Numbered from the stretch's first letter, positions 51,567 through 61,228 are shown. The stretch is 64,000 bases of DNA from Acidobacteriota bacterium (GCA_016871155.1 VFZO01000001.1:1-64000); one strand, 5' to 3'. A program made the numbers and translations. Notes: a model not told the origin generated them from the sequence alone.

Positions 51567-52379
51567 ATGACGGTCAGCCGCAGACTCTTTGCCGGGCAGC
51601 TTCTCGCGGCGGGCTCCACGGCCTTGTACGGACGATATGTCGAGCCGCTCTGGTTCGACCTGACGTTCACGCGGATCCGCCTTCCTGGCGCGCCGGTGCG
51701 GCGCATCCTGCACATCTCCGACCTGCACGTGGGCGACGGAACGCCCGCGGCGGCACTCACGCAGGCAGTCGTGATGGGTCTTGCCACGCGCCCGGATGTG
51801 ATCTGCCTGACCGGCGACTTTGTTTCCTCGACTATCGGTTTCGATACACCCGCTCTGCGGCGGATCCTGCGCTTGTGCGCGGATACGGCGCCGTCGCTTG
51901 CAGTCATGGGCAATCACGACGGCGGCGCCTGGCTCCGCCGGCACGGCGCGCACGGCACCTCTCGAATCATCCGGGACCTGGTGCAGGAATCCGGCGTGGA
52001 GGTGCTGCACAATGCGTCGACGGCTGTGGCCGGCCTCCGCTTCACCGGCGTGGCCGACCTGTGGTCCGGCGAGTTCCGGCCGGAGCAGGCCTTCTTTCCG
52101 GATCGGGGTCCGAACATCCTGCTTTGTCACAACCCTGACGGGAAGGACCGGCTGCGCGGCTATCCGTGGGACCTGATGCTCAGCGGCCACACGCATGGCG
52201 GCCAAGTAAGGCTGGGACTGGTGCCCGCCGTCTGGGCACCAGTACGTGACCGGCGATATCTGGCCGGACTCCATGAGTGGGAGGGGCGCCAGTTGTTTAT
52301 CACCCGAGGCGCGGGTTCACCGAAACATTTGCGTTTCGGCTGCCGCCCGGAGGTCTCGGTGTTGGAGATTGCGGGTTAG
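51567..52379 (+). CDS. TAT-exported metallophosphoesterase
   Basis: A 270-residue calcineurin-like phosphoesterase: N-terminus MTVSRRLFAGQLLAAG is a twin-arginine-type signal; metal motifs HISDLHVGD (near 48), GDFV (near 89), MGNHDGGAW (near 112) and LSGHTHGGQV (near 205) are complete. Similar proteins act on UDP-diacylglucosamine-like or other membrane-linked phosphate esters. Likely regulated by a BlaI-type repressor through the operator overlapping its promoter. Confidence 0.9.
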   Translation: MTVSRRLFAGQLLAAGSTALYGRYVEPLWFDLTFTRIRLPGAPVRRILHISDLHVGDGTPAAALTQAVVMGLATRPDVICLTGDFVSSTIGFDTPALRRILRLCADTAPSLAVMGNHDGGAWLRRHGAHGTSRIIRDLVQESGVEVLHNASTAVAGLRFTGVADLWSGEFRPEQAFFPDRGPNILLCHNPDGKDRLRGYPWDLMLSGHTHGGQVRLGLVPAVWAPVRDRRYLAGLHEWEGRQLFITRGAGSPKHLRFGCRPEVSVLEIAG

Positions 52380-52397
52380 AATTGGCTGACAGGACTT

Positions 52398-53702
52398 ATG
52401 CGCCTAACCCACATTCCGCTATTCACTTTGTTTGGAGCCGTTCTTTTCTCAGCCGCCGCGCCATCGCCGACTTTTCATCGGGACGTTGAGCCCATTTTCC
52501 AGCGGAAGTGCCAGAGTTGCCATCGGCCCGGCGAGGCTGCGCCGTTCGCATTGTTGACGTACGACGAAACCAAGCCCTGGGCCAAGGCGATACGCCAGGC
52601 GGTAAGCCAACGCAAGATGCCGCCGTGGCACGCCGACCCTCACGTGGGCAAATTTTCGAATGACCGTTCTTTGACCGACGAGGAATCCAAGACCGTGATC
52701 GCCTGGGTTGACGGGGGTGCGCCTCGCGGCGACGCCAAACAGGCGCCGAAGGCCTTGGCGTGGCCGCAGGGTTGGACGATCGGGAAACCGGACGCGACTT
52801 TCGAAATGCCGGACTTTGAGGTGCCGGCAACGGGAATTCTCGATTATCAATGGGTCAAGATCCCGACGGGCTTTACCGAAGACAAGTGGGTCCAGGCCGT
52901 CGAGTGCCGTCCGGGTGACGCGGCCCGCCAGGTTGTCCATCACGTCGTAGCGGTGTGGCGGCGGCCGGATTCGCCTTGGATGAAGGATCTTGCGCCGGGA
53001 ACCTTCGTTTCGAAAGGGCCAGGTGCGGGTGAATTAGGCATGTCCGACGGCCTTCTTGCCGACTACGTTCCAGGGATGCCCGGTCTCATATTCCCAGCGG
53101 GAAAGGCCATGCTACTGCCGGCCGGCGCCGATATCCTGTTGCAAATTCACTACACTCCGGCGGGCAAGGCGGTTAAGGATCGCTCCAAGGTCGCACTGGT
53201 ATTTGCCAAGGAGCCGCCGGCCGAGTCCGTCTTGAATCTGGTTGTCGCCAATGGCAGGATTCGGATTCCGCCCGGCGATCCAAATTACCGCCTGGATGCC
53301 TCGGTGACGTTTAACACACCGGTCAAGCTTCTCGCGATTAACCCGCATATGCATCTTCGAGGCAAGGCGTTTGCAGTGCAGGCCACGCTTCCGGACAAGA
53401 CGACGCAGCGATTGCTCCACGTGCCGAAGTACGATTTCAACTGGCAGACGACGTACGAGACCGGCGAGTTGCACTTCCCCGAGGGCACCCGGCTGGAGGC
53501 CTCGGCCTGGTTCGATAACTCGCCGAACAATCCATGGAATCCAGATCCGAAAGCCGAAGTCACGTTCGGTGATCAGACAACGGACGAGATGATGGTGATG
53601 TTTACCCACATTGCCATTCCGCGCACCTTTGACAGGAGGAAGTTATTGCGCCGTGCGGCGGATTCCTACGACCGGCCGACCGCACCGGTACCCGCGCCTT
53701 AG
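52398..53702 (+). CDS. Secreted cytochrome c + copper type II monooxygenase-like fusion
   Basis: A 434-residue exported protein. Signal peptide 1-21; heme-binding CQSCH (Cys38, Cys41, His42) with a distal Met probably in RKMPPWHADP; then from about 120 a domain with copper-ligand-like blocks HHVVAVW (His181/182), LLQIHYTPAG (His251) and INPHMHLRG (His317/319), the layout of peptidylglycine alpha-hydroxylating (PHM-like, ascorbate-dependent Cu2) monooxygenases. Together this looks like an electron-transfer domain feeding a copper oxygenase; substrate is unknown. It follows the metallophosphoesterase by 18 bases on the same strand. Confidence 0.8.
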   Translation: MRLTHIPLFTLFGAVLFSAAAPSPTFHRDVEPIFQRKCQSCHRPGEAAPFALLTYDETKPWAKAIRQAVSQRKMPPWHADPHVGKFSNDRSLTDEESKTVIAWVDGGAPRGDAKQAPKALAWPQGWTIGKPDATFEMPDFEVPATGILDYQWVKIPTGFTEDKWVQAVECRPGDAARQVVHHVVAVWRRPDSPWMKDLAPGTFVSKGPGAGELGMSDGLLADYVPGMPGLIFPAGKAMLLPAGADILLQIHYTPAGKAVKDRSKVALVFAKEPPAESVLNLVVANGRIRIPPGDPNYRLDASVTFNTPVKLLAINPHMHLRGKAFAVQATLPDKTTQRLLHVPKYDFNWQTTYETGELHFPEGTRLEASAWFDNSPNNPWNPDPKAEVTFGDQTTDEMMVMFTHIAIPRTFDRRKLLRRAADSYDRPTAPVPAP

Positions 53703-53766
53703 GGACGCCAAAATCGCGAGGCCTGTGTGGGACGGCGCGGCCAAGGCCGCCGGCCTAAGCTCTAAC

Positions 53767-55185
53767 CTACCTGACGTTGGCCATCTCGGCGCTGTAGCCG
53801 AACAGGTGTTTGTCCCGGATGCGCTCGGCGACTGCCGGGGGCACATAACGTTCCCAGGATTTGTCGCCGGTCTGAATCCGGTACAGAATCTCGGCGGGCA
53901 TTACGGGCAGGTCCTCGGCGTCAAACGCCGGGAGCGCGAAGATGCGCTTGTTTTCGAGCAAGTGGCCGTACAGGTGGCGCAGATGGGGCTCGACCTCGAG
54001 TTGGTCCGCCATTCGCGGGGCGTTCGCGACGGCATCCCACATCGGATAGGCGTATAGATCGGTGTCGCCGCGCAGGACCAGGGCCAGCCCTTCCAAAATC
54101 CCGCCCGGGAGTTCCTTGTAGTACTGCTCCTGAAAAACGCTTCGCAACGTGCCCAGGCCCATCACGTAGCCGACGGGCAGTTTCGTATAGCGCCGCAGGT
54201 ACGGCGTCAGATGATACGACGTAGAAAAATTGGAGATCATCACCGGGTGGCCCAATGCGCCGAGCAAGTCGACGCGGGCGAGAAAGTCGGCGTGGTCCAG
54301 TTCATCCTCGGACATGAGATTTTTCAAGCTCATCTCCATGAGCACGGCAAGCTTGCTTTCGTCCACTCCCTTTTCGGCGATCATCCGCTCACCGGCGCAG
54401 TACAGCATATCGAGCGTGACGTTGGTCACAGGGCGGAAGCGCCCGCGTTGCAGCAGCACCGGACGGCCGAAGAGAACCTCCGCAGGCTCGATCGCCTCCC
54501 CTTGCGCGGTAAACAAAGCCGCATCGGTCAGCCCCTGTGCCACCAATTGCAGACTCATCAGGCGATTATCGACACCGGCGAAGGCGGGTCCGGAGAACTT
54601 GATCATGTCCACTTCGATGCGAACGCGGCTAAGGCCGTCCATCAACGAGGCGATCAACTCCTCGGGCTTCTCGTTCAAGTAAAACGCACCGTAGATGAGG
54701 TTCACGCCCAGGATTCCGATCACCTCCTGCTCGCGCAGCGTAACCGGATCGAAGGGGCGCACGTGGATCAGAATCTCCGACGGTTCGGCGCGCGGTGCAT
54801 TTTGAAAACGAATCCCGAGCCAGCCGTGGCCGGTGCCCGGCTGCGACCGCCGGTTGGTCGCGACCGTATCGGCGAAGGCGAAAAACTTCGTCTTCTCGCC
54901 GCGGGCTTCATCCAGACGTTCCTGTAACAACCGGTACTCATGATTCAGCATCGCCTGCAGCCGCTGCCGGCTGACATAGCGCTGCGAGGGCCCGTAGATG
55001 GCGTCGGACACCACCATGTCGTAGGCCGACATCGCTTTGGCTACGGTGCCGGAGGACCGCCCGCTGCGAAAGAACCAGGCGACCACTTCCTGCGCCGCGC
55101 CAATCTCGGCGAAAGCGCCGTAGGTGGTCGGGTCCTGATTCAAATAGGCGGCTTTTTCGTGTGTGCTGATGACTTCCCTGTCCAT
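53767..55185 (-). CDS. Conserved protein of unknown function (472 aa)
   Basis: A soluble 472-residue protein, no signal peptide or membrane helix. I recognise it as a widely conserved family without assigned function (sometimes mislabelled a TonB-dependent receptor or nucleotide adenylyltransferase in databases). Conserved-looking blocks: TYGAFAEIGAAQEVVAWFFR near 20-40, AYDMVVSDAIYGPSQRYVSR near 53-72, MIKFSGPAFAGVDNRLMSLQLVAQGLTDAALF near 195-226 and VMISNFSTSYHLTPYLRRYT near 315-335. No ribosome site is evident; TAGTCGTA sits directly before the ATG, resembling half of the BlaI-type motif. Convergent with the cytochrome fusion gene (64-base gap). Confidence 0.8.
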   Translation of the reverse strand: MDREVISTHEKAAYLNQDPTTYGAFAEIGAAQEVVAWFFRSGRSSGTVAKAMSAYDMVVSDAIYGPSQRYVSRQRLQAMLNHEYRLLQERLDEARGEKTKFFAFADTVATNRRSQPGTGHGWLGIRFQNAPRAEPSEILIHVRPFDPVTLREQEVIGILGVNLIYGAFYLNEKPEELIASLMDGLSRVRIEVDMIKFSGPAFAGVDNRLMSLQLVAQGLTDAALFTAQGEAIEPAEVLFGRPVLLQRGRFRPVTNVTLDMLYCAGERMIAEKGVDESKLAVLMEMSLKNLMSEDELDHADFLARVDLLGALGHPVMISNFSTSYHLTPYLRRYTKLPVGYVMGLGTLRSVFQEQYYKELPGGILEGLALVLRGDTDLYAYPMWDAVANAPRMADQLEVEPHLRHLYGHLLENKRIFALPAFDAEDLPVMPAEILYRIQTGDKSWERYVPPAVAERIRDKHLFGYSAEMANVR

Positions 55186-55241
55186 ACGACTATCTACCTA
55201 TTGTCTCTATCGGCAGGCGCTTCGGGTTGTATTCATTTTCT

Positions 55242-56273
55242 TCACGTTAATCCGCACGGCGAATTGCCTCCCAAATCGCCCCGCCCACCGGTACCGAAAC
55301 CAGCCAGAGTACCGTGACCCCGCCCACCACCAGCCAGCGCGCCCCCCCCGGTGGCGCTGCCGACTGCGAATATGGCGATCGCCTGCACCACGCCGTCCGG
55401 CATCAAGACACCCGACGTAAACCGCCAAGCCTTCTGCGGGATCCAGGTTGTCACCGAACGGTACCGGCCGGTCACCAGCGCCGCCAGGCCGGTAGCGGCG
55501 CCGGCGGCCGCATCCAACGGGAGCGTCAGCAGCAGCACCAGCGCCAGGAACGCCAGATCCTTGGCTAGCAGCACGCGCCAGCCGCGAATAGGGAAAAGAG
55601 AATACCGATCGGCGCCCGCGCCATCGATCGAGAGCATCAACTGGGTCTGCGTACTGAGGGCCAAGGTCACCATGGCCGCCAGCATCGGCCGCGCGTTCGC
55701 ATCCAGCGGCGGACCGAGAAATCCATACGCACCGGCGGTCGCGGCCAGCGCGAGCGCGAAGTACAGGTCCATCGTCCGCGCGGTGGTCCGCCAATGCAGC
55801 CGCACAATGGCGCCCATGGCCCCTGGCGGCCGGGGAATTTGCCGGAGCAATGCCCCGCCGCCCACGCGCCCCGCCGCCCGCCCGGCCCTGGACAGAAGGG
55901 CCACGCCGGCCAGCGCCCCCAGCATTCCGGCAGCGCCTTGCCAGCCGCTCCAATACAACCCCAACGCGCCCAGCCACACGAACGGGCTGGCCAACCAGGC
56001 GGCGGCGCGGATCAGGCTCCATTCGGCCCCGGCGAGCGGCCAAAGCAGCCTTCGTTCCGGCGGCGCCTTTGCCAGAGGGTCCGTCGCCATCGGGAAGAGT
56101 ACGACGGCCGCCAGCAGCAGCGCCAGGAAGTAGCCGCTTTCCGGCTGTTGGAACAGCAGCAACAGGAAGAGGCTGAAGTTCTGGCCCGTGATCGATGCGT
56201 AGCCCTTCACCTCGCGCGAGGCCGCCACCCAGATGGCCCGGAGGACGGCGATTACCGGCCCTGGTCGAACCAT
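55242..56273 (-). CDS. ABC transporter permease, C-terminus apparently frameshifted
   Basis: Integral membrane component of an ABC-type exporter, 343 aa as read. Starts at 56273 (MVRPGPVIAVLRAIWVAASREVKGY), overlapping the ATPase gene by 22 bases. About seven hydrophobic helices are visible (for example FSLFLLLLFQQP, YFLALLLAAVVLFPM, LVLLLTLPLDAAAGAATGLAALV). The final ~25 residues turn Gly-rich and non-membrane-like after a run of eight G on the minus strand (plus 55342-55349). With one G fewer, the frame continues as ARWLVVGGVTVLWLVSVPVG and IWEAIRRAD, a normal helix, ending at 55247. Confidence 0.75.
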   Translation of the reverse strand: MVRPGPVIAVLRAIWVAASREVKGYASITGQNFSLFLLLLFQQPESGYFLALLLAAVVLFPMATDPLAKAPPERRLLWPLAGAEWSLIRAAAWLASPFVWLGALGLYWSGWQGAAGMLGALAGVALLSRAGRAAGRVGGGALLRQIPRPPGAMGAIVRLHWRTTARTMDLYFALALAATAGAYGFLGPPLDANARPMLAAMVTLALSTQTQLMLSIDGAGADRYSLFPIRGWRVLLAKDLAFLALVLLLTLPLDAAAGAATGLAALVTGRYRSVTTWIPQKAWRFTSGVLMPDGVVQAIAIFAVGSATGGGALAGGGRGHGTLAGFGTGGRGDLGGNSPCGLT

Positions 56274-56962
56274 TCGAAGCCCTCCGCCTCCACTGCCTCG
56301 AAGTACTGGGATTCGACCGGGCCGGGCAGGTCGCGGATGGGGGAATCGAGCACGATACGGCCGCCGCGCAGGATCAAAATCTGATCGGCCACGCAGTCCA
56401 CCAACGAAAGAATGTGCGAAGTCAGAAAGATCGTGACGCCGCGCGCGGCCAAGGCGCGCAGCGCGCCCCGGAGGGTCTGCGTCGTAACGGGATCCAGCCC
56501 CTCGAACGGTTCGTCCAGAAACAGAACCTTCGGGTTCGTCAGCAGCGCCATAGCCAAGGCGGTCTTCTTCCGCATTCCGTACGAACACTGATTAATAAAC
56601 GTATCCCGCGCTTCCAGCAGGCCCAACCGCCGGAGCAGCGGCTCAGAGTGACCGGGCGTCTCGTGCACGGCCGCCGTTAGGTCCAAATGCTCTTGAATCG
56701 TAAGGCCATCGAACAACGCCATGTTCTCCGGCAGGACGCCGGACACCGCGCGCGCCTCCCGCGTTCCGATGGGCAAGCCGGCGACGGTAGCGTTGCCTGC
56801 GGTGGGCGGCAGCAGCCCGGTCAGCATCTTCACGAGCGTCGATTTCCCCGCGCCGTTTGGCCCCAAAAGCGCGCACACCGAGCCGCTAGCTGTTTGGAAT
56901 GTGGCCGAGTCCACGGCGTTGAATTCTCCGAACCGCTTCGTAAGTCCATCGCAAACGATCAT
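56252..56962 (-). CDS. ABC transporter ATP-binding protein
   Basis: A 236-residue nucleotide-binding subunit of an ABC-2-type exporter: Walker A GPNGAGKST near 34-42, Q-loop region ENMALF, a signature YGMRKKTALAMAL (the degenerate 'C-loop' typical of drug/bacitracin-type exporters), Walker B VLFLDEPFEGLDP and the H-loop TSHIL. Its partner is the permease gene overlapping its 3' end. Substrate unknown; antimicrobial or lipid export is typical. The start codon lies 32 bases from that of the divergent TonB receptor gene. Confidence 0.9.
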   Translation of the reverse strand: MIVCDGLTKRFGEFNAVDSATFQTASGSVCALLGPNGAGKSTLVKMLTGLLPPTAGNATVAGLPIGTREARAVSGVLPENMALFDGLTIQEHLDLTAAVHETPGHSEPLLRRLGLLEARDTFINQCSYGMRKKTALAMALLTNPKVLFLDEPFEGLDPVTTQTLRGALRALAARGVTIFLTSHILSLVDCVADQILILRGGRIVLDSPIRDLPGPVESQYFEAVEAEGFEWFDQGR

Positions 56963-56994
56963 GAATCCAGTATGATTGCCTCACAAGGGCTCCC

Positions 56995-59900
56995 ATGAAA
57001 ACGTCTTTCTGGCCGCTGCTGGCGGCGTGCGCTTTACTCGGCCAGGATACCGGTGTGCTGACCGGCACGGTGACGGATTCGACCGGCGCGGTGGTCGTGG
57101 GCGCGCAGGTGGTGGCGACGAATACGTCGACGAACTTCGAGTCGACGGGCGAGTCGAATGGGGAAGGGTTGTATCGCATCCCGTTTCTGCGCCCTGGGAC
57201 TTATCGGGTCCGGATCACGGCGGCCGGCTTCAAAACGTTTTTGCGCGAGAATGCAGAACTGCGATTGGGCGCCACGCTGCCGGTCAACGGCGTGATGGAA
57301 CTTGGCGCGGTTTCGGACTCGGTGCAGGTCACAGCGGAGTCGCCGTTGCTTGAGACCGAAACGTCCACCACCGGCACCGTCGTTACCGGCGAGTTTTTCC
57401 AACGAATGCCGCTCTTCCAACGGCACTCCCGGTCCCTGCTGTACCTCACGCCCGGCGTGAACGTCAGCGGATTGGGCTATGGAGGTTCGCTCGGCGGTTT
57501 CTCCATCAATGGCGGCGCCACCGGAAATATTGGTTATTTCGAGGACGGCATGTATGGCGTGCAGCCTAGCGGCAACAATACAACCGACACGATTCTCAGC
57601 ACGATTGAAGAGGCGAAGGTCATCACCACCGTCCCGCCGGCCGAATACGGCCACTCCGCGGGCGGCGCCATCGTTATCGTCAAGAAGAGCGGCACCAACC
57701 TTCCGCACGGCGGCGGCGGAATCCTCTTCCGCGAGGGGCCCATGCAGCACCGCCGGTTCATGCAGGCGGCCCGCTTTGAGCAGACCGGCAACAGCCTCCA
57801 CTTCTACCAGCCCGACTTCAATCTGAGCGGTCCCGTTGTCATTCCGAAACTCTACAACGGGCGGAACAAGACCTTTTTCATGTTCGCCGGCCAATACCTG
57901 ATGGAGCGCCAGGGCGAGCAGATTTCGTGGAGCGTCCCAACGCCGGAAGAACTCGCCGGTGACTTCCGCTTCGGCGGCCGGCCCGGCGTCAATCCGATCT
58001 ACGATGCGCGCTCCACTGCGGTGAACAACGGCATTTGGTCGCGGACGCCCTTTCCAGGCAACGTGATTCCACGCGCGCAGTGGGACCCGGTGGCCACCCG
58101 GTTCCTCGGCGAAAAGGTTTGGGAGGTTCCCAACCTGCCTGGGACGCCAACGGCGACCGGCATTACCGGAAACCTGCAACTACCACGCCAGAAAACCGTG
58201 GATTGGTCCAACTACAGCCTCCGCATGGATCAACAGTTTGCCAGCCGGTTCAAGATGTTCTTCAACTGGAGCTACAACACACGCACCGCGTTCACTCCGA
58301 ATCTCGATGTGGTCAATCTCCTTTACAACACGTCGCAGCGGATTTCCCGCGATGCGCAGACCACGTCCGGCATTGGCGCCACCTACACGCTGACGCCTAC
58401 CACGATCAGCGAGACGCGCATCAATTACTACCGCTTCCGCAACGATGCCGCCTGGCCCGGATTCGGCTCCGACTTCGGCAAACTGCTGGGCATTCCCAAC
58501 ATCGGCGCGGGCAGCATGCCCGTGGTCACCGGCATCCCCAACGTTGCCAATCCGAGCTTGAACGTGGAGGAGACGATCAACTTCCGGGAGGACGTCAGCA
58601 AGCTCTCCGGCAAGCACGCCTTCAAGTTCGGCGCCGATATCATGCGGCTGCGGCGGAACAACTATACGCGGGACAACAACGCGGGAACGTTTAACCTGGC
58701 CTCCACGGCGGGGTTGAATCCGAACGGCTCCGGCATTCCCAACACCGGCGGGAATGCGCTCAGCCAGTTGATGGTGGGCGCCGTCTCCAGCTACACCATT
58801 ACGTCCAACCTTTTGAGCAATCTGCCGCGCAACTGGATTCAATCGTTCTACGCACAGGACGACTGGAAGATCCTGCCCACGCTCACGCTCAACATCGGCG
58901 TTCGCTATCAGGTGCAGAGCACGCAGAACAACAAGTACGGGCAGATTTCGAGCTTCGATCCGCTGGGCGCCGATAACGTCGTAGCCGGCGGGCGTGGTGT
59001 CATCACGCACCCCAAGAGGGTACACAAGAAGGACTGGAATAATTTCCAGCCCCGCGTTGGCCTGGCCTGGACACTGCCGCGCCGTTTTGTGTTGCGAACG
59101 GGGTTTGCGGTGTCCACGGTGGATGAGCGGCTACCGGTGGCGCCCTCGGAAGAGTACGGTGCCGTGACCTCGCGCATCGACACACCGAACGGCGACTTCC
59201 GGCCCCGCTTCCAACTGAGCCAGGGCCCGCTGGCCTCCCTGCTGCTGCGGCCCGCGCAGCGCGCCGACGGCACCATCCCGTTTGCCGGGACGAATTTCGG
59301 CGGGCGCGGCGCTACGTGGGTGGATCCGAATCGCGTCTCGCCCTACACCATGAGTTGGAACTTCGGCCTGCAGCACAGCTTCGCGTCCAATTATCTGGTG
59401 GAAGTGTCCTACACGGCGAACGCTTCGGTGAACGGATTCGAGAACCGCGAAATCAACGGTCTTTCCTACGATTGGGCGAACAACCTGCGTCTAACCGATC
59501 CGGCGCAGTTCAGCGCGTTTCAGTCCAACACCCAGATCTTCCGGCCGTTCCCGAACTTTGGCGGAATTCAATTCCGAACCAACGGCGCACGCTCGAACTA
59601 CCACGCCGGGACCGTGAAAATTGACAAGCGCATATCGAACGGCCTGTCGTTCCTGACGTTCTACACCTACTCCAAGGTAATCGACTCCTCAAGTTCCAAC
59701 AACCTTCTGCCGCGCTCCATGGATCGCGCCGAGGCGGCCAACAACCGGACCCACCAATACACCGGCAGTATGACGTACGAGCTGCCGTTCGGCAGAGGGC
59801 GCAAATGGCTCAACTCCAACGGCTGGACCAACGCCGTCTTCGGCGGATTCGACGTCGTATACCTGTACCGGATCTCGAGCGGCGATTCGCTGACCTTCAC

Positions 59901-60372
59901 TTTCGCCGGCAGCCCGGTTCAATACATGCCCGGCGTCGTAGCCACTCGCGCCGGCCGGCCCAACTCGACGGGTGACCGCGCCCGGTTGCGGGACAACTGG
60001 CAGGACATCGGCACCAACCGCTTTGTCCAGGCGGCGCAAAACACGCTGATCGAGTCGATGAACTACTTCTCCTACCCGGCCGCCTTCACAATGGGCAACG
60101 TGGGCCGGAACACGTTCGACCGGCAGCGCTTCATCGATTCCCAGTTCTCCGCCTCCAAGAAGTGGAATGTCCGCGAACGTTACACGACCGAGTTCCGCTT
60201 CGACTTCCAGAATCCGCTCAAGTGGTTTAACTTGTCGGCGCCCAACACGGTCGTGAATTTCACGAACCCGGCGGCATTCGGCAAGGTTTCCACGTCGACC
60301 TCCGACGAGGGCACGACGGCAAACGCCGGCGGCCAGGGGCTGATGAATATTACTTTGTCGTTCCGGTTTTGA
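56995..60372 (+). CDS. Oar-like TonB-dependent receptor
   Basis: A 1125-residue outer-membrane receptor: signal peptide 1-15, CarboxypepD-like domain about 19-100 (GTVTDSTGAVVVGAQVVATN ... PGTYRVRITAAGF), plug about 110-230 (LYLTPGVNVSGLG, FSINGGATGNIGYFEDGMYG, VIVKKSGTNLPHGGGGILFRE), then a large barrel ending in NITLSFRF. TATGAT at 56971-56976 could be a -10 box. It is monocistronic, with no clear terminator in the 112 bases before the HAAS gene. Substrate unknown. Confidence 0.9.
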   Translation: MKTSFWPLLAACALLGQDTGVLTGTVTDSTGAVVVGAQVVATNTSTNFESTGESNGEGLYRIPFLRPGTYRVRITAAGFKTFLRENAELRLGATLPVNGVMELGAVSDSVQVTAESPLLETETSTTGTVVTGEFFQRMPLFQRHSRSLLYLTPGVNVSGLGYGGSLGGFSINGGATGNIGYFEDGMYGVQPSGNNTTDTILSTIEEAKVITTVPPAEYGHSAGGAIVIVKKSGTNLPHGGGGILFREGPMQHRRFMQAARFEQTGNSLHFYQPDFNLSGPVVIPKLYNGRNKTFFMFAGQYLMERQGEQISWSVPTPEELAGDFRFGGRPGVNPIYDARSTAVNNGIWSRTPFPGNVIPRAQWDPVATRFLGEKVWEVPNLPGTPTATGITGNLQLPRQKTVDWSNYSLRMDQQFASRFKMFFNWSYNTRTAFTPNLDVVNLLYNTSQRISRDAQTTSGIGATYTLTPTTISETRINYYRFRNDAAWPGFGSDFGKLLGIPNIGAGSMPVVTGIPNVANPSLNVEETINFREDVSKLSGKHAFKFGADIMRLRRNNYTRDNNAGTFNLASTAGLNPNGSGIPNTGGNALSQLMVGAVSSYTITSNLLSNLPRNWIQSFYAQDDWKILPTLTLNIGVRYQVQSTQNNKYGQISSFDPLGADNVVAGGRGVITHPKRVHKKDWNNFQPRVGLAWTLPRRFVLRTGFAVSTVDERLPVAPSEEYGAVTSRIDTPNGDFRPRFQLSQGPLASLLLRPAQRADGTIPFAGTNFGGRGATWVDPNRVSPYTMSWNFGLQHSFASNYLVEVSYTANASVNGFENREINGLSYDWANNLRLTDPAQFSAFQSNTQIFRPFPNFGGIQFRTNGARSNYHAGTVKIDKRISNGLSFLTFYTYSKVIDSSSSNNLLPRSMDRAEAANNRTHQYTGSMTYELPFGRGRKWLNSNGWTNAVFGGFDVVYLYRISSGDSLTFTFAGSPVQYMPGVVATRAGRPNSTGDRARLRDNWQDIGTNRFVQAAQNTLIESMNYFSYPAAFTMGNVGRNTFDRQRFIDSQFSASKKWNVRERYTTEFRFDFQNPLKWFNLSAPNTVVNFTNPAAFGKVSTSTSDEGTTANAGGQGLMNITLSFRF

Positions 60373-60484
60373 GGCGGCTTCATCCGGTTTCGGAATGAAA
60401 GTTGCCGCTGAGTTGCGAGGGAAACGCGTGGCCGCGATTGTACGCAACCTGACGCGGGATTGACCACGGCGTTTTGACGCCGCG

Positions 60485-61228
60485 CTACGGCTGATACACA
60501 ACGCCGCGAGGCCCGAACAGGCCCAGGTCGTGCGCCACGCCTCGAACAAACGCCCCGATCCGGGACGCCACCCATCGGACCGCCGTCCAGATTTTGGCGA
60601 GAGCGAATCGGTACACGCGGAAATACTGTTGCGCCACTTTAAATACGCCCACCGAAAGCGCCGCCAGCACCAGGCCGAGGCAAAGGAGAATCAAGCCCTG
60701 GTCGGCTTCGGTGAGATGCGCGAGAGCTTCCGAAACGTCGGTCTTCAGGCGGATGTTGCTCAGCGTGGCCGCCAGTTCCCACAGGTCCGGCCGGTAGATG
60801 CGGGTCAGGCCGAGAATCACCAGCGTCGAGCCGGCGGTCAGCAGGCCCGCGCTGGCGGCAAAGAGCCCGGCCAAAATGCCTGTGAGCGCCGCCACCAGAT
60901 AGGCGGTCGCGCCGGTCAGCGCCGCGGTGAGCGGGAGTCCAAAGATCGTTCCGAACAACATGCCCAGCACGCGTATGGGAAGACGCAGTTTTGTCTCCCG
61001 CGCGGCGACGGGCGTCCGGCCGGCGGCGAGTTCGGCTGGCTCGCCGAGATTTCGCAACACCTGCAGCATTCGCGCGGGTCCGTCGTCTCCGGGCGTCTGC
61101 CGGTATGCGTCCCGAATATGGGAATCCAACTCGCGAATGAATTCGTTCCGCTCCGCCAAGGGCAGGCCGGTGAGCCGCACCCGTACCCGGTCCAAATAGT
61201 CATTCACCAGCAATCCGTTTGTGTCCAT
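60485..61228 (-). CDS. HAAS-domain membrane protein (PadR partner)
   Basis: A 247-residue protein: N-terminal HAAS-like helical domain about 1-75 (NDYLDRVRVRLTGLPLAERNEFIRELDSHIRDAYRQ ... VLRNLGEPAELA), then about four membrane helices (IRVLGMLFGTIFGLPLTAALTGATAYLVAALTGILAGLFAASAGLL; GLILLCLGLVLAALSVGVF). HAAS proteins are typically encoded with PadR regulators and may sense the membrane. The ATG at 61228 is taken, 4 bases after the PadR stop, so they are one transcript. A longer frame upstream is not protein-like. Confidence 0.82.
   Translation of the reverse strand: MDTNGLLVNDYLDRVRVRLTGLPLAERNEFIRELDSHIRDAYRQTPGDDGPARMLQVLRNLGEPAELAAGRTPVAARETKLRLPIRVLGMLFGTIFGLPLTAALTGATAYLVAALTGILAGLFAASAGLLTAGSTLVILGLTRIYRPDLWELAATLSNIRLKTDVSEALAHLTEADQGLILLCLGLVLAALSVGVFKVAQQYFRVYRFALAKIWTAVRWVASRIGAFVRGVAHDLGLFGPRGVVYQP

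Noticed and set aside
53703-53766. GC-rich inverted repeat between the cytochrome fusion gene and the convergent unknown gene
   Set aside because: Loop of two bases and no T run, so neither a stable hairpin nor an intrinsic terminator.
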